A DNA stretch of 64,000 nt from positions 248,001-312,000 of the forward strand of contig WHUX01000002.1 in assembly GCA_015179025.1 (NCBI GenBank), written 5' to 3'. Below the pieces are notes generated by a model that searched no databases, was not told where the DNA came from, and worked only from the letters and a program-made list of their open reading frames with translations. Position 1 is the stretch's first letter; every line of letters begins with the position of its first letter. The DNA is from Terfezia claveryi. Lineage: Eukaryota > Ascomycota > Pezizomycetes > Pezizales > Pezizaceae. Of this stretch, positions 12,470-24,157 are shown in pieces. A program made the position numbers and the translations under genes.

Positions 12470-13268
12470 CTACACCAATATACCATGATACTCCGCCCTT
12501 TTATACCTCTCCTTCAGCCCCGGCCACTGCACAATGAACCTATCAACCAACCAATAGAGTATTCTCCCACTCAAGCTCAAAGACTTTACCCTCGCAAAGG
12601 ATTCTACGTAAATCGTCCGAGTTTTCGCTCCCCAGAACTACACCCGATTATCAGTAATTTTTTCACCCTCCGCATAGCCGGAGTATAGTAAACTTACCTT
12701 GTACCACAAACACGCACCCACAACCATCACCGCCGACCCCGGTCCATTGCACACCACCACATCCACCATCCCCCCTCTCCCCCGGCCGCCTACTGCAACT
12801 AAGCACGATAGATAGCATCTTAAACAGCTTGCGGGAGTGCTGAGCCAGCTTTGTCCGATTTTGCGCGCTCGTGGGATTTCTTTGATGGTGAAGGACTCGG
12901 GGGACGAGGCACGGGAAAGCTCGAAGTCGAGGGCTTTTTGCGCGGAGAGGGAGTCGCCGGAAGAGACAATGTAGGTTCGGTAGGAGAGTTTGGAGGGGTT
13001 GAGGGAGGAGAGCAGGAGGAGGGCTTCGGAGGTATGCCCGCCGGAGCCCAGTACGGCGAGGAGGTGTGTGTGGCTTTTGGGAGGGCGGGGAGTGGAAGGG
13101 GGTTTGGGGTTTGTGGAGGGAAGGATGGAGAGGAGACGGAGCTTTGAATTGAGTTAGGTGGGGGCGGCAGAGTGAGGGATGGATGAATTGGGAACTTACG
13201 AATGCTAGGAAGGAGAGGACTATTAGGGTTGCGAGTGCAATTATGAAGTTGAACATTGTGGGCAGCAT
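12470..13268 (-). CDS. ALG14: UDP-GlcNAc transferase subunit Alg14
   Basis: Three exons, 13268-13200, 13141-12698 and 12637-12470, encode 226 residues. The first exon is a membrane anchor (FIIALATLIVLSFLAF). Exon 2 carries the nucleotide-sugar-binding signature VLGSGGHTSEALLLL and, further on, VVVCNGPGSAV. Exon 3 ends with a conserved-looking AKTRTIYVESFARVKSLSLS stretch and a C-terminal YHGILV. Alg14 anchors the catalytic Alg13 subunit at the ER and together they add the second GlcNAc to dolichol-PP-GlcNAc in N-glycan assembly. Length and domain order match the family. An ATG five codons downstream is an alternative start. The gene is divergent from IMA1 with a ~700-bp shared upstream region. 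Confidence 0.93.
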
Positions 13269-13974
13269 TGCCCGGGCGTGGCGGTACAGGTATGCTTTGA
13301 GTTGTTGAAGTTTAAAGTTTATTGATGTGTAACTTTCAGGCTACACGAGCCGAGGTTGTTTATTGCTAGCTACATATCTTGCTAGGTACCTTGGTGGTTG
13401 CCATGCCAACGGTTCACATGTTACCCTGAGGTCTGCCGTGAAAATTCGACTAATCGCAAGAATGTTTCAGATTGGGGTTGCAGAGATGTTTTGTGCACTG
13501 GCATGCACTTTGTGTTGAATCTGATAGCTGGAGCTGATAGCTAATAAAATCAATAAAATTAGATTTGTTTGAAGCTGATATATATATATATATATATGTT
13601 GGTTGTGACGCAGAGCAGAAAATTGACCCGGGTAAGAATCTGATAAGTTAGGGTTGCCAAGAACCGTTCGCCGTTCAGCCACACGGGCGGTGCGCCACAT
13701 GAATAAGCGAGCTTGCCGGATTCGCATCGAACGTTCTAATATGGACAGGATAGTGCGTGGGTTGTACCAGACTAGGGTTGTACCGGTAACGTTAGGCTGG
13801 CAGGCTCCTGCAGCCCAACAACAACGCGAGTTCCCGCCAGCCTGTGTTCTCGACCTCCACCCTACGTGCTGGTGTATTTATACGTTCCTATAATTCTACG
13901 ACTCGATAAATTTAAATTAAAGATTTGGAAAAATACAAAAAAAAAAACAAACACAAATACATCTGCCGGATGCA
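13269..13974. promoter_or_regulatory. ALG14/IMA1 divergent promoter
   Basis: This 706-bp region lies between the two start codons. It holds CCCGGGTAA at 13627-13635, i.e. TTACCCGGG, an exact match to the Reb1-type core, and TTACCCTG at 13421-13428. A (TA)n run lies at 13578-13597. No coding sequence is supportable. Confidence 0.5.
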
Positions 13975-16821
13975 ATGATCAAATCCTCATTCGGCCGCCG
14001 CCGCCGCCTCACCTGCTTCTTCTGCGGCCACAAAACATACGTCGTTACAAACGCTTCCGAGCCTGTCACCTCTTTCACTTGCTCTTCTCCGTATTGCCGG
14101 TCGGTGAACCATCTCGACGAAGAGGGGAACATCGTCGATTATATACCCTCCCCCCCAAAAACTGTCCCGCCTCCTGCTCCCAGATATGGTCGCCCGATAA
14201 GGTCGCCTTCGCCGCCAGAACCAAATCCCTCGCAGCCGGGACCTGACTCTCCTGTCTTTTGCCGTCGCTGCGAGAAGCACCTAGCAATCAAAAATAACCT
14301 ACTGACAGACTATCTGCCTCCAGAGGACCACCCGGATTTCCAGGTATACTGGGATAAATTGCCAGAGTTCAAGAAACAGCTGGAGGAGAGGTATCCGGAA
14401 CCATGTGCGCCCTGTGCTGAAAAGGCGCAGCAGAAGATTAAGCAGGCGAATTACCTTGCTCGGACGGCTATGATTGGGAAGTATTTGAAGCAAGGGCAGA
14501 ACTTGAGAGCTGCGAGTTATCAAGAACCTTGGGGGCTTTCGCGGATATGTGGCCTTATTATATGGGTGTTTCGCGGGGTTATCTGGTACGGGTTACATGC
14601 GTTGGTGATAGCATGGCATGCAACTACAATCCTGTACCCGATACCGCTGCATGATACGGCGGATATAAGTGGCACCTGGGGTCAGTGTACCAAGAAAGCA
14701 TATGAAGATGGCAAGGTAGATTCAAGCTGTCAAGAGGTCATTTCAGTACTAGCGGGGAGGTTGCTCTGGGTCTGTCCAATCGTCTGGTCCTGGAATTATC
14801 GGGCATTGCAGAATGCCAGGAAGCCGAAGGCAAAGTTGATGGGGTATAATGTTTACATGGTATCTGAGTCTATTCTTGTTGTCATGAGACTTGCGTCGTG
14901 GGTCTTTCTTACGCCGGGGTGGATCAGGTCGGATCTCTCTACCGAGGGGCTGAGGAAACTGAATTTCGTTCTCCTGGTATCCTCAGTTTTTGGGTGTCTG
15001 TACTCTATAACGGCGCTGAAATTAGTCATGCCAACGCCCCTTAACATGAAGGAAGCTGTCTCCCCCTTGGGAGCAAATACTCCGGACCGGACTCCACCGA
15101 AGTCTCAATCTCAATGGAATCAGAACAAGAACTCAGGAATATCACACTCAACTCACGGTCGTGCACCTTCTCCGCCCCCCCGCCAACCATATTTCTCTCC
15201 TGCAGTCAAGAAACAGTCAAATATTTTCCCTCCACTCTCCTCCCTCGACAGACCACGAGATTCACCGAATATCAATAACGTCTTTTCCCTCGGCAACACT
15301 GCCCTGCCATTGCCCCACCGACAAGCCCCATGGGGTCAACAGTTCTCAGACGATGATGCTGACCAGATGGACTGGAACCCCACCTCCCCACCGAAAAAGC
15401 CTCCAACACCAAAGAGCTACTGGAACCCATTCTCCACTACGACAACCGCCACAAATAACCCGCCAGCACCTAATTCGCGCAATCCATTCACCGCCCCAGT
15501 ACCTCCCGCCCCCAAAGTATCCATGTTCCAATCCTTCGTCCAGGGGCAAGCACAGCAACAGCAACAACCACAAGCAGGCCCTGTAAGAGATGCGCTACCT
15601 TTCCCGAAAGAATCATTTTTCAGACCTGCAAATAACGGTGTCCATGGTGACTTTAATGGCACAGGGGTGGAGTCGAGGTACCCACCAATGGCAGAGGCGA
15701 AGTTTTTTCCGAAGAATGTAGGCGAAGGGGAAGATACCGGGCTGGAAGGACTGATTAGTGGGGGCTTAAAGTTGGAGGATGAGCCGGAGGTTGTTAGGAA
15801 TGCTAGGGCAGTGGGTAGTGCGCATCATAGATCGCAGGAAGATTCTTTCTGGGAGGTTCTGGTGAGGCTGGTACTTGCGGGGATGGCATGCACGGTTTAT
15901 TTCTATCTTGGTGAGCTACCGACATCCGCAGGAGAGGCAAATACCGTAGCTATAGTTACGGGTACAGAGGAGGGTCTTATTGGGCCAATGCCGGATCCAA
16001 ATGGCGGGAATAATTTTTTGAAATATGCCGCCTGGGCAAAGATGGGGTCGCTTATAGTGGCTTTATTGTGTCCAGGGTGGAAATTGATTCGCAAGCGAAG
16101 CAACACTCCAGCCTCATATTTACCAGCCAACCAGTGGGATCTAGAAAAGGTCCTATTAGCGGTAGAAGGTATGGTGGGGATAATGTTGCTGATTTTTACT
16201 GCCGGGGCCAGTAATGTGCCCCTGGCGGAGGTGTCGGGGATGATATATCTTTGCTGGGTTCTAACCCGGAAAGTTTCGGATGTGATTGTCTTTCTACAAT
16301 CTGCTCAGAAATCTCAACACCACGCGGCACAGGATGAGGCGGAGCCGCCACGGAGGAGAGAGATTTCCCCGGGATTAGGGGAGTGGCTATTACCACCAGA
16401 ACAGAGACGTGTTGGGAAGGCGGGCCGGGCGGGAGCGGTGGCAGGTGGAGTTAGTAGTCCCTCGGCGATACTGAGGAGGGATGGAAGTAGTAGGAATAGT
16501 AGTAGTAGTAATATGTCGGGGGGGTTCTGGAGGGAAAATAGAGGGGCTCTGGGTGGGGCGGGCGTGAATGGAGTTCCGGGGATGAGGAGGGATGGGAGTG
16601 GGGGATTGAGTGGGATTGTGAATGATGCTGGGAGGGTTGGTGGGATAGGGATGGTGGGGGGAAATGTAGGGTTGAGGAGGGAAGCGAGTGGTGGGTTTGG
16701 AGGGATGGCCAATGGGGGTTGGAGGAAGGAGTCAAGTTTTCAGAGGGAGAACAGCGGTGGTGTGGGGGGGAGGGTTTGGAGGGCTGAGTCTAAATTGAGC
16801 ACAGGGGAATTTTTTCCCTGA
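13975..16821 (+). CDS. IMA1: Inner nuclear membrane protein Ima1 (Samp1/NET5 family)
   Basis: A single exon of 948 residues. The N-terminus is an Ima1-type zinc-binding domain with CxxC pairs: CFFCGHK (residues ~15-21), CSSPYC (~37-42), FCRRCEKH (~95-102) and CAPCAEK (~144-150). A hydrophobic helix pair follows at ~185-215 (GLIIWVFRGVIWYGLHALVIAW), with further membrane segments near 250-350 and two or three near 630-760. A long low-complexity Pro/Ser/Gln linker fills ~365-540, and the C-terminus is Gly/Ser/Arg-rich. In fission yeast Ima1 sits in the inner nuclear membrane and helps link heterochromatin and the cytoskeleton to the envelope. I see no intron. The GGG-rich tail (16500-16760) is repetitive. 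Confidence 0.88.
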   Translation: MIKSSFGRRRRLTCFFCGHKTYVVTNASEPVTSFTCSSPYCRSVNHLDEEGNIVDYIPSPPKTVPPPAPRYGRPIRSPSPPEPNPSQPGPDSPVFCRRCEKHLAIKNNLLTDYLPPEDHPDFQVYWDKLPEFKKQLEERYPEPCAPCAEKAQQKIKQANYLARTAMIGKYLKQGQNLRAASYQEPWGLSRICGLIIWVFRGVIWYGLHALVIAWHATTILYPIPLHDTADISGTWGQCTKKAYEDGKVDSSCQEVISVLAGRLLWVCPIVWSWNYRALQNARKPKAKLMGYNVYMVSESILVVMRLASWVFLTPGWIRSDLSTEGLRKLNFVLLVSSVFGCLYSITALKLVMPTPLNMKEAVSPLGANTPDRTPPKSQSQWNQNKNSGISHSTHGRAPSPPPRQPYFSPAVKKQSNIFPPLSSLDRPRDSPNINNVFSLGNTALPLPHRQAPWGQQFSDDDADQMDWNPTSPPKKPPTPKSYWNPFSTTTTATNNPPAPNSRNPFTAPVPPAPKVSMFQSFVQGQAQQQQQPQAGPVRDALPFPKESFFRPANNGVHGDFNGTGVESRYPPMAEAKFFPKNVGEGEDTGLEGLISGGLKLEDEPEVVRNARAVGSAHHRSQEDSFWEVLVRLVLAGMACTVYFYLGELPTSAGEANTVAIVTGTEEGLIGPMPDPNGGNNFLKYAAWAKMGSLIVALLCPGWKLIRKRSNTPASYLPANQWDLEKVLLAVEGMVGIMLLIFTAGASNVPLAEVSGMIYLCWVLTRKVSDVIVFLQSAQKSQHHAAQDEAEPPRRREISPGLGEWLLPPEQRRVGKAGRAGAVAGGVSSPSAILRRDGSSRNSSSSNMSGGFWRENRGALGGAGVNGVPGMRRDGSGGLSGIVNDAGRVGGIGMVGGNVGLRREASGGFGGMANGGWRKESSFQRENSGGVGGRVWRAESKLSTGEFFP

Positions 16822-17820
16822 AATCTATCATCATATGATGTTGATTTGTTTGTTCTTTATTGGGTATTAGCCAGTGGAAAATGTTGCGGCTAGGGTGGAA
16901 TGGCATTGGGGTTTCTTAGAGGGTTTACATTTTTCTTTTCTTTTTCTTGTAAAAAATATCTGGGTGGGCGTATGGGATTTAGCGATCTGTATAAAACTTT
17001 TTTTACTTTCCCCTCTTCATCTTCCGTTAGTAGTCTTTGCGGGCTGATTTGTGATCTTTTTTTTTTTTTTTCTTTTTTAATTTTCAATTCGTGGTTATGA
17101 AGTGTGGAGCGAGTTTTGGGGATCGCGGGGCGCGGAGCAATTATGTGAGAGCTTCCTTTTTTTTTTTTTTTTTTCTTTTTTTTCTTTTTTTTTTTTGGGG
17201 GGGGGTCCATTTCATGAGTGCCCACAGCTTGTTTTTGGAGGTCCGAATAACAAGATACGACAACTACGAGAGAACAGGAAATTATTTTGCTTTTCCGGAC
17301 AAAAAAAAAAAAAATCGGTGGTAATGTAAAACTAAATCAAAGCTTGAGGGCCAACGGACTGGACTGGTAGTAAGTAGGGTAGTAGTAACTTTTAGAAGCA
17401 GGGAGGATAAGAGTCTCTCAGCCCACAATGTGTCATGATTGAGAATAAATTTAAGAAAAAAAAAAGGCTTGCCTGAACTGTAAAAAACCAATTTTTGTAT
17501 TTACCCTCAAACTCTGGTGAACTGTGAAACAGCCGTTACCCTCAACTCAACTTCTCTAATTTTTTTAATTTTTTTAAAAAAAAAATAAAAAAAAAATGAG
17601 CCGCAACACCAAGGCCTGATGAGATCATCGGTTTATTCTCTCCCATACTTACGTCTTCTCTGCGCACACACACACACACACACACAAACGAACTATAAAT
17701 TCCTTCTCAGAATAATTATAAGCCCATTCATTTACATTCTCCCTTCCGTCTCAGGCTTCATATATTACCCCTGCCTCCCCCCCCCCTTCTTCTTTTCGGA
17801 CCAAACCGGACCATCTAACC
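16822..17820. other. Intergenic with poly-T tracts and PITH promoter
   Basis: This ~1-kb stretch has no gene. It contains T-rich runs near 17060-17085 and 17157-17196, A/T runs near 17570-17596, and a (CA)n microsatellite at 17665-17686. Two TTACCCTCAA sites, 17501-17510 and 17536-17545, lie 275-320 bases upstream of the PITH gene and may be factor-binding sites. Confidence 0.5.
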
Positions 17821-18594
17821 ATGTCCCACAACCACTCGTGCCACGACGAGCACAACCACAGCAATGGCGGAGGCAGCGCGCACGACCACAGCGATGACGT
17901 GACTCCTGCCACGCACAGCACGTTGTACCAATACATTGACCACCCACACATCCACACTCTCAACGAAACCATCCCAAACTCTGGCCGTGCCATTGTCGAA
18001 AAGACCTGGGATGACCGCCTGAGCCCTATCCCACTCCTAACCTCCCCTGCCGATGACCCTCAACTCCTCATGCACGTCCCCTTCACGGGCCAAGTCAAAC
18101 TGCACTCCATCCTCCTGCGTGCCCCGCCCAGCGGAAGCGCACCTCGCAAAGTCAAGCTGTTCAAGAACAGGCTCGATCTCGACTTTGGCATGGCGTCGGA
18201 GCTGGCGCCAACACAGACGATTGAGCTACCTCGTGGGGTGGATGGGAATGGGGTGCTGGAAGTGGGTGTGAAGAGGGCGCTGTGGACGGCTGTGATGTCT
18301 GTGACGCTGTTTTTTGTCGATAATTGGGGCTCGCCGAATTACGGGAGTGAACATAATGATGATGATGATGAGGAGGAGGAGGAGGAGGAGGAGGAGGAGG
18401 ATGTCGAGGGGCAGGAAGTACAAACGGAGATTTCGTATTTGGGGTTTAGAGGGGACTGGCTGAGGGCGGGAGGGGCGCCGTTGGGGTTGGTCTATGAGAG
18501 TGCGGCGAATCCGGCGGATCATAAACTCGTTCACAACACGGACTGGAAGGGGGGGGTTGGTATGGGGTCAGCAAGTGGACGTGGGCCTTTGTAG
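17821..18594 (+). CDS. PITH-domain protein (PITHD1-like)
   Basis: An intronless frame of 257 residues. A His/Asn/Asp-rich N-terminus (HNHSCHDEHNHSN) precedes a PITH domain from ~residue 35: LYQYIDHPHIHTLNE, then LLMHVPFTGQVKLHSILLR, KLFKNRLDLDFGMA and an ISYLGFRGDW strand near the end. An uninterrupted Asp/Glu run of about twenty residues interrupts the domain at ~180-200. PITH domains bind the proteasome in thioredoxin-like Txl1 and occur alone in PITHD1-type proteins. There is no thioredoxin domain here, so this is the stand-alone form. The His-rich leader could bind metal, but that is inference. Confidence 0.88.
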   Translation: MSHNHSCHDEHNHSNGGGSAHDHSDDVTPATHSTLYQYIDHPHIHTLNETIPNSGRAIVEKTWDDRLSPIPLLTSPADDPQLLMHVPFTGQVKLHSILLRAPPSGSAPRKVKLFKNRLDLDFGMASELAPTQTIELPRGVDGNGVLEVGVKRALWTAVMSVTLFFVDNWGSPNYGSEHNDDDDEEEEEEEEEEDVEGQEVQTEISYLGFRGDWLRAGGAPLGLVYESAANPADHKLVHNTDWKGGVGMGSASGRGPL

Positions 18595-19130
18595 AGAAGC
18601 TTATGGATATCGCTAGCATCCTGTGCTGGGAGCATGTGGGAAAAGGTATGGATGGGATATTGTACGAATCGGCAACTGGGGGAAAAGGCGCTCATTTGCC
18701 TTATCATAGGCTTTGGTTCATCTGGCACTTTATTTTGCAGATATTACGGCTTTCGACCTTGCATAAGAATACTTGCAAGGATGGGAAAAGATCATGTCCT
18801 GTTCCTTCCAAGTTACATGCGACATAACAATATTTTTTTGGTTCTCAAATTACCCAAGCCCCCAAACCGAAATAAGGTACTCTCAGGCGCAAAGAAATCC
18901 AGCTTGTATCTCAGTATAATTGCCATTGACATGCTGTGCATAGCACACCATAATTACTAGCATCTACAAACAAAAAAAAAAAAAAACGTAAGAAAGAAAA
19001 ACGCCAAAAAAACCAAAGTCAAGACAGTAGACATAGGCATGGGATCACAAATATAATGATTGTGCAGCAACAATATCTAATATGGAAAAGTGGGTTAGTA
19101 ATCATTCAAGATTTTCCGGAAGAATATAGA
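18595..19130. other. Convergent intergenic
   Basis: 3' flanks of the PITH gene and MTR4. An A-rich run lies at about 18971-18984. No coding signal beyond incidental frames. Confidence 0.55.
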
Positions 19131-22100
19131 TTATTTTGACGCACCTCTCTTCACTTTAGCCAACGACATTTCAAACTTTTGCTCCAAATCCTCACTACCC
19201 ATCACCTTAGCAGCCATTGCCATCTGTCGGATCAATTCCTCCAGTCGCCTGAACACACGAATCAAACTGCCCTCGTACACATCCGTCATTTTACTAAAAG
19301 AGGTCAGTCACACATCCCTAAAAGTTAAAGATGGTACCGTATTTTAATTCTTACCAGATTGTTGCAAAGGACGCTCCATGGCACCAAGCATAGACAACAT
19401 CCATCAAGGCATGCTTGAACTTCTCAACATACTCTTCCTCCACAATGTTCAGCTTACTCTCCTGGGAAATCTTGGCTATCAGCCGTGCTTGTGCCTGGAG
19501 ATCCCTGAATGGCTTTGCCAGCTCCTCCTTAAGAGCTGGTGTCTCGTTGCTCTTTTCTTCAAAGACGAAACAACTCAGAAGTGCAGCGGTTTGCTCTGGC
19601 GTCAACTCATTGAATACTCGGTTAAAGAGCAATTCAGTGAGAAGCAATTCGTCTCCGCTACTGATTTCGCAAGCAACTCTGGCTTTAAGCTGGATAACGT
19701 CATTTTCGCTGATGAAACCAAGACGACGAAGAACTCGTTTTCGGCACTTGAGTTCGTCTAATTGCATGATGGAGTGAGCGGTTTGGATTTTCTTCTTGAC
19801 GGCCTTGATCCTAGTGCTAAGGTCCGTCTTGTAACTATATTTGTTGTACAGATCAACCAAGCGAGGAGAGTTGTGTAGTGGATTTGCTAATAATTTGGAC
19901 TCTTGGAGTTCGATTTTCTGAGATAACACAATCAGTTTCAGTGCTTTCCATGGATTGACAAAAGAAACTTACTCGTAATAGCTTTTTGAACGAGTCATCA
20001 GTAATATTCATGTTCTCAATCGGATCTAGTGTTGGAATGCCATCAGGGAATCTTTTCTTGACCTCACGGATGTTCTTCCTCGCAGTATTTCTCTGATCTT
20101 GAGACTTCATGTCCTTTGGTAAGAATATCCGCACTGGTGATATACCCTCGAGGCAAGATAGAAGCACTGGTACAACCTCCATTTTCCCTTCTTCTCCCTC
20201 TGCGGGTGGGCGAACTCCAGCTGGGAGCTCTTTGTCGAATTTCATCGTGATAGCCGCGTCCGGTGAAACGTTCAGCAGGATGTCAATAATATACGACTGT
20301 TGGGGGGGACAGTCCTCGAGGCCTCCCTTGTTATTTCGCTTGGAGTAATTAACCACTGCACCCCAACCAAAGTCAAATGTCTGATGTTTGACCCTCACTA
20401 ATCGCCCAGGTTGCATAAATTGCAGGCAGTAATTCGGGTGATTGATGACGTCGCGCATATCCTTAGTATATTGATCTAATGATTGCCGCAGCCCGTAATA
20501 ATCACGAACGGTGCTTTCATCTTCAATCACCAATTGCACTTTCTCGTTTTCCAGGTCCTGTAGTTCTATTCATTTGTTAGTAGAGTTATGACAGAATGTA
20601 TAGAGATTTATTTTACCTTTTTCCAGAGTGGAAGCCCCAGCGGTATTCTGGAACTGGAAGAAACACTTCTCTAACATAAACTCTGGTGATATACCCTCAA
20701 CTCGCATCAAGTTCAGCATCATATTGTATCCGAGGTAGAACGCAGAGTTAAGGCGATCCTGCTCTCCCTTGACGATATCTCGAGCAACTTGAGGTTCCAT
20801 CTTCTCATCGATCATGAGGATGACAATACCACGATCGTCCAACCCTCTTCGCCCGGCCCGACCTGACATCTGTACGAACTCTGAGGGCGATACCCATCGC
20901 TGCTCTTTTCCGTCAAACTTGCGAACACTTGTGAAGACGACTGTCTTGGCAGGCATGTTGAGACCAATAGAGAAAGTTTCAGTAGCGAAAAGAACCTTGA
21001 TGAGGCCCTCTTGGAACAAAATCTCAATGACCTCCTTGAGAATTGGCAACAGTCCTGAGTGGTGGACACCAATTCCACGTCGAAGGAGTGGTAGAATGTG
21101 TTGTATTTGGGGTAACTGACGGTCCTCCTCTGACAATGAGCTGATAGCATTATCAAAGACCTTGACAACCATTTCCTTCTCAGCGTCGTCATTGAAAGAC
21201 AGTTGGCTCATTTGAAGAGCTAGATTTTCACACTCTCGCTTGCTGAAACTGAAGATGATAACCGGGTTGTAATTTTTCACCATAATCATCTTAACAATCT
21301 TGTAGATATCTGAAGGTCCTATGAATGGTCAGTATAAACAATCAATGCAATTTCACAAGATTACTTACCCTTGTTTCCGCCTGTCTTAGTTTTCCACTGC
21401 TTCTTTTTGTTTCCCTTCTTGCCCGAGATATCGCTAGCATCCTCGCCCATCTTGTCCTGTATGCTTGTCATAGCTTTCTGGAAGTTATCCTCACGGAATA
21501 CACCCTTCTCATCAACAACCAAGTGAATTCCGTTAGCTCCAGCAGGGAAGAGGTAATGTTGTAAAGGTGTAGGTCGGAAATCTGTGTACACAACGTGGCA
21601 TGGCTGATTATGTATTTTGGATATCCACTCGGCAAACTGCATTGCATTTGGAATTGTTGCAGACAAGAAGACATAGCGGACTTTATCCGGAAGTAAAATA
21701 ATAGTTTCCTCCCAAACGACGCCACGGGCTGTGAAACGTTAGATAGCTGCAAGGGTTCAATTGTGGGTTGCGGCTACATACCTTTGTCCCTCATGTAATG
21801 GATCTCATCAAAAATGACCCACTGGACTTCCCTCATGATCTCAGAGCCCCTGTATAACATAGATCGTAGAATCTAGAAATATCAGCCATGTAGCTAAAAC
21901 AATTCAACGATCGAGGTGGCCCTTACCTCCGTCGTCATAACCAAACAAGTTGCCGAGGGATTGATAGTAACATCACCAGTCATCAGCCCAACGTCCCCAA
22001 ATTCACCCAAGAACTCTCGGTACTTTTGATTGCTGAGCGCCTTGATCGGACTTGTGTATATGACTCTCTGGCCATCACGCAAACTTTGTGCGATCGCATA

Positions 22101-22670
22101 CTCCGCCACTACAGTTTTCCCAGCACTGGTGTGAGCACTGACAAGCACACTTTCGCCTCTCTCAATCGCATTGACTGAGGTCCTCTGGAAAGGATCGAGT
22201 TCGAATTTGTACTTCCTGGCTGGGGGATCTGCTGGAACATGCTCGCTGATGGGTATGTACTTGTAATCTGGTGGAAGAGATACTTGATGCCTGACTTGGT
22301 GCTGCACTAGAATGAATTCTCCTTCTGTCGATTGTGACTGTAGTCCAGCCGATGCGGCCACCTCTCGGGTCTGCTCCGTCTCGAATGAGTCGGTTACAAT
22401 GGGTGCGGCCGAGCTTTCTCGTCGCTGACGTTTTGCAGATGGTTGTGATTGCATTGCTACTCCACTTGGTGCCTCGTCTGACAGCTCATCCTCCATTACC
22501 GTATCTGTCGCACTCTCGACTGCAGGCACAGGCTGGGCTGGGGCCTCATCTTGCCTCTCTGCCCCGTTTGCGTTTCTCTTCTTCGTCCTGTCCTTCTTGG
22601 GCCTCCTCACTGAGGCATCGGGGCGGGCTCCGTCCTCGTCGAAGACATTGAACATATCATCACCAAACAT
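19131..22670 (-). CDS. MTR4: Exosome-associated RNA helicase Mtr4
   Basis: Seven exons join in frame: 22670-21927, 21872-21782, 21728-21369, 21318-20617, 20565-19973, 19917-19355 and 19293-19131. They encode about 1071 residues, the usual Mtr4 length. After a charged, disordered leader come the Ski2-type helicase motifs: FELDPFQ (156-162), AHTSAGKT (179-186), DEIH (270-273), LSATIPNA and [10 protein letters not shown]. An arch/KOW insertion precedes the C-terminal helical DSHCT region, which ends [20 protein letters not shown]. Mtr4 unwinds RNA for the nuclear exosome and the TRAMP complex. The arch and the DEIH box separate it from Ski2 and Brr2. It is divergent from COX8. Confidence 0.95.
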
Positions 22671-23294
22671 GGTGATCTCGATTGGGGGAAGTGCTGCCGT
22701 TCAATCAACGAGCGGTAGCGGCAAGGGCACAGCACAGCAGGTTTTCGGTATAATAGGTTGCTTGTGGACCGACACTTGGTGTATCTGCTCGCTTGAGAAA
22801 AGGGTTCTGGCACCCGCAGCGGTAGTCTGGTTCTGCAGCGGACGATTCAGCAGAGAAAGCTGCAGCGATTTTATCTGTCGGCCTCTCAGGTGGGAGCGAC
22901 GCGGTTTCGGTTCAAGTGGGCGTAATCTTGGCGGAGAACACTGCTAGCTGCGCCAAGCCCACAGTTGACGATCGGGAGAAGTTATGAGCCCATCGCGCTG
23001 GGATCGGCTAATCGTCGAACCCACCCGGCCGAACGAAATCTGACAACGACCGCCGTCGTCGACCGACATCTCCACCCCTCCACTCCGATCGCCAGCAGCT
23101 TGGTGCGTCCACCTCCGCCCATCGCCTATCAAGCAATTGGTCAATTGTACTGACACGTCCCTGAACACTAGACCCCACCAGCGATAACATCGACATAACT
23201 GCCCCCCACCTCCATTCAGCGACATCAAAAGTAAGTTTTTTTTCTCCGAACGGCAAGTCTCACAGCTCGCCGTGCTGACGCACAACATCGCCAG
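22671..23294. promoter_or_regulatory. MTR4/COX8 divergent promoter
   Basis: A 624-bp region between two start codons, comparatively GC-rich, with no supportable coding frame of its own. Confidence 0.5.
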
Positions 23295-23596
23295 ATGCTT
23301 TCCAGAGCCGCAATCCGTGCGTTCGCTGGTGCTCGCCCTGGCGCCGTTGTTGCCCGGCGAGGCCTTCACGCCACTCCCGCCCGCCTCGGAGGTTACCACT
23401 ACCCTGAAGGTCCCAGGAGCAACTTGCCATTTAACCCCCTTACCCGCTTCTTCTACTTGAGATATATTGCATTCTGCTGTGAGTCTCCGAAAGGGTAGCT
23501 CTACACGACAAGGACTGCCTCTGACTTCCAATAGCTATTGGGTTCGGGCTTCCCTTCGGCATTGCCGTCTGGCACCTCAAGAAGAACAAGAGCTAG
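23295..23596 (+). CDS. COX8: Cytochrome c oxidase subunit VIIc (Cox8)
   Basis: Two exons, 23295-23478 and 23535-23596 (GTGAGT donor, AATAG acceptor), encode 81 residues. The N-terminus is a mitochondrial presequence rich in Arg/Ala (MLSRAAIRAFAGARPG, RRGLHATPARLG). The mature part has GGYHYPEGPRSNLPFNP, then a single membrane span across the intron (RYIAFCSIGFGLPFGIAVW) and a short basic tail HLKKNKS. This layout and the length match fungal Cox8/VIIc, a small inner-membrane subunit of complex IV. Confidence 0.92.
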
Positions 23597-24157
23597 ATGA
23601 TCTCGTCCTCAACATGATGGAAGCAGCTCCCATAGGTCTGATAGAGTCCTGATTTGATTTGTATCATACATTCATTAAATGTCGGCCTTCTGACGTCCAG
23701 ATATTCATTGCGTTTCGGTATCTTGCGCGGTTTATTTCACTGGTCTGTCAAAGTACGTAGCCAATTGAATGGTGGCCTCCGATCAGGTTTATGACTGGAG
23801 AGCCGTGTAAATAAATTAAGCGGATATGGATGGAGATACCGTTAGTTACTTTACGCATATAATAGAAGCCTGCGCATATATATAATTCTGATGTCACTGG
23901 GCGGCGGCTCGTATAAACCTGCCGACTTATATACTTCAAGCTGTGGATTATGGACGAGAGCTCATACTTGAGTCAGCCTCTACTTTTGATTCAATTCATC
24001 ATACCTTTGGTTACATATACCTATATATCAGTAGTATGTTAAACAAAGCACGTGACATAAGTTGAGGGATGGAGGGGTGACGGTGATTTATTAGTTACCA
24101 CTGAACTTTTTCCAAGTAGGCAGACATACAACGCCCAACTTCTTGTAAAGCCCAGAA
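23597..24157. other. COX8-ELP1 intergenic
   Basis: A 561-bp AT-rich stretch with the COX8 3' flank and ELP1 promoter. No gene or repeat recognised. Confidence 0.5.

Noticed and set aside
16314..16735. Pro/Ser- and Tyr-rich minus-strand frames opposite the IMA1 tail
   Set aside because: They are antisense shadows of the Gly/Ser/Arg-rich low-complexity C-terminus of IMA1.
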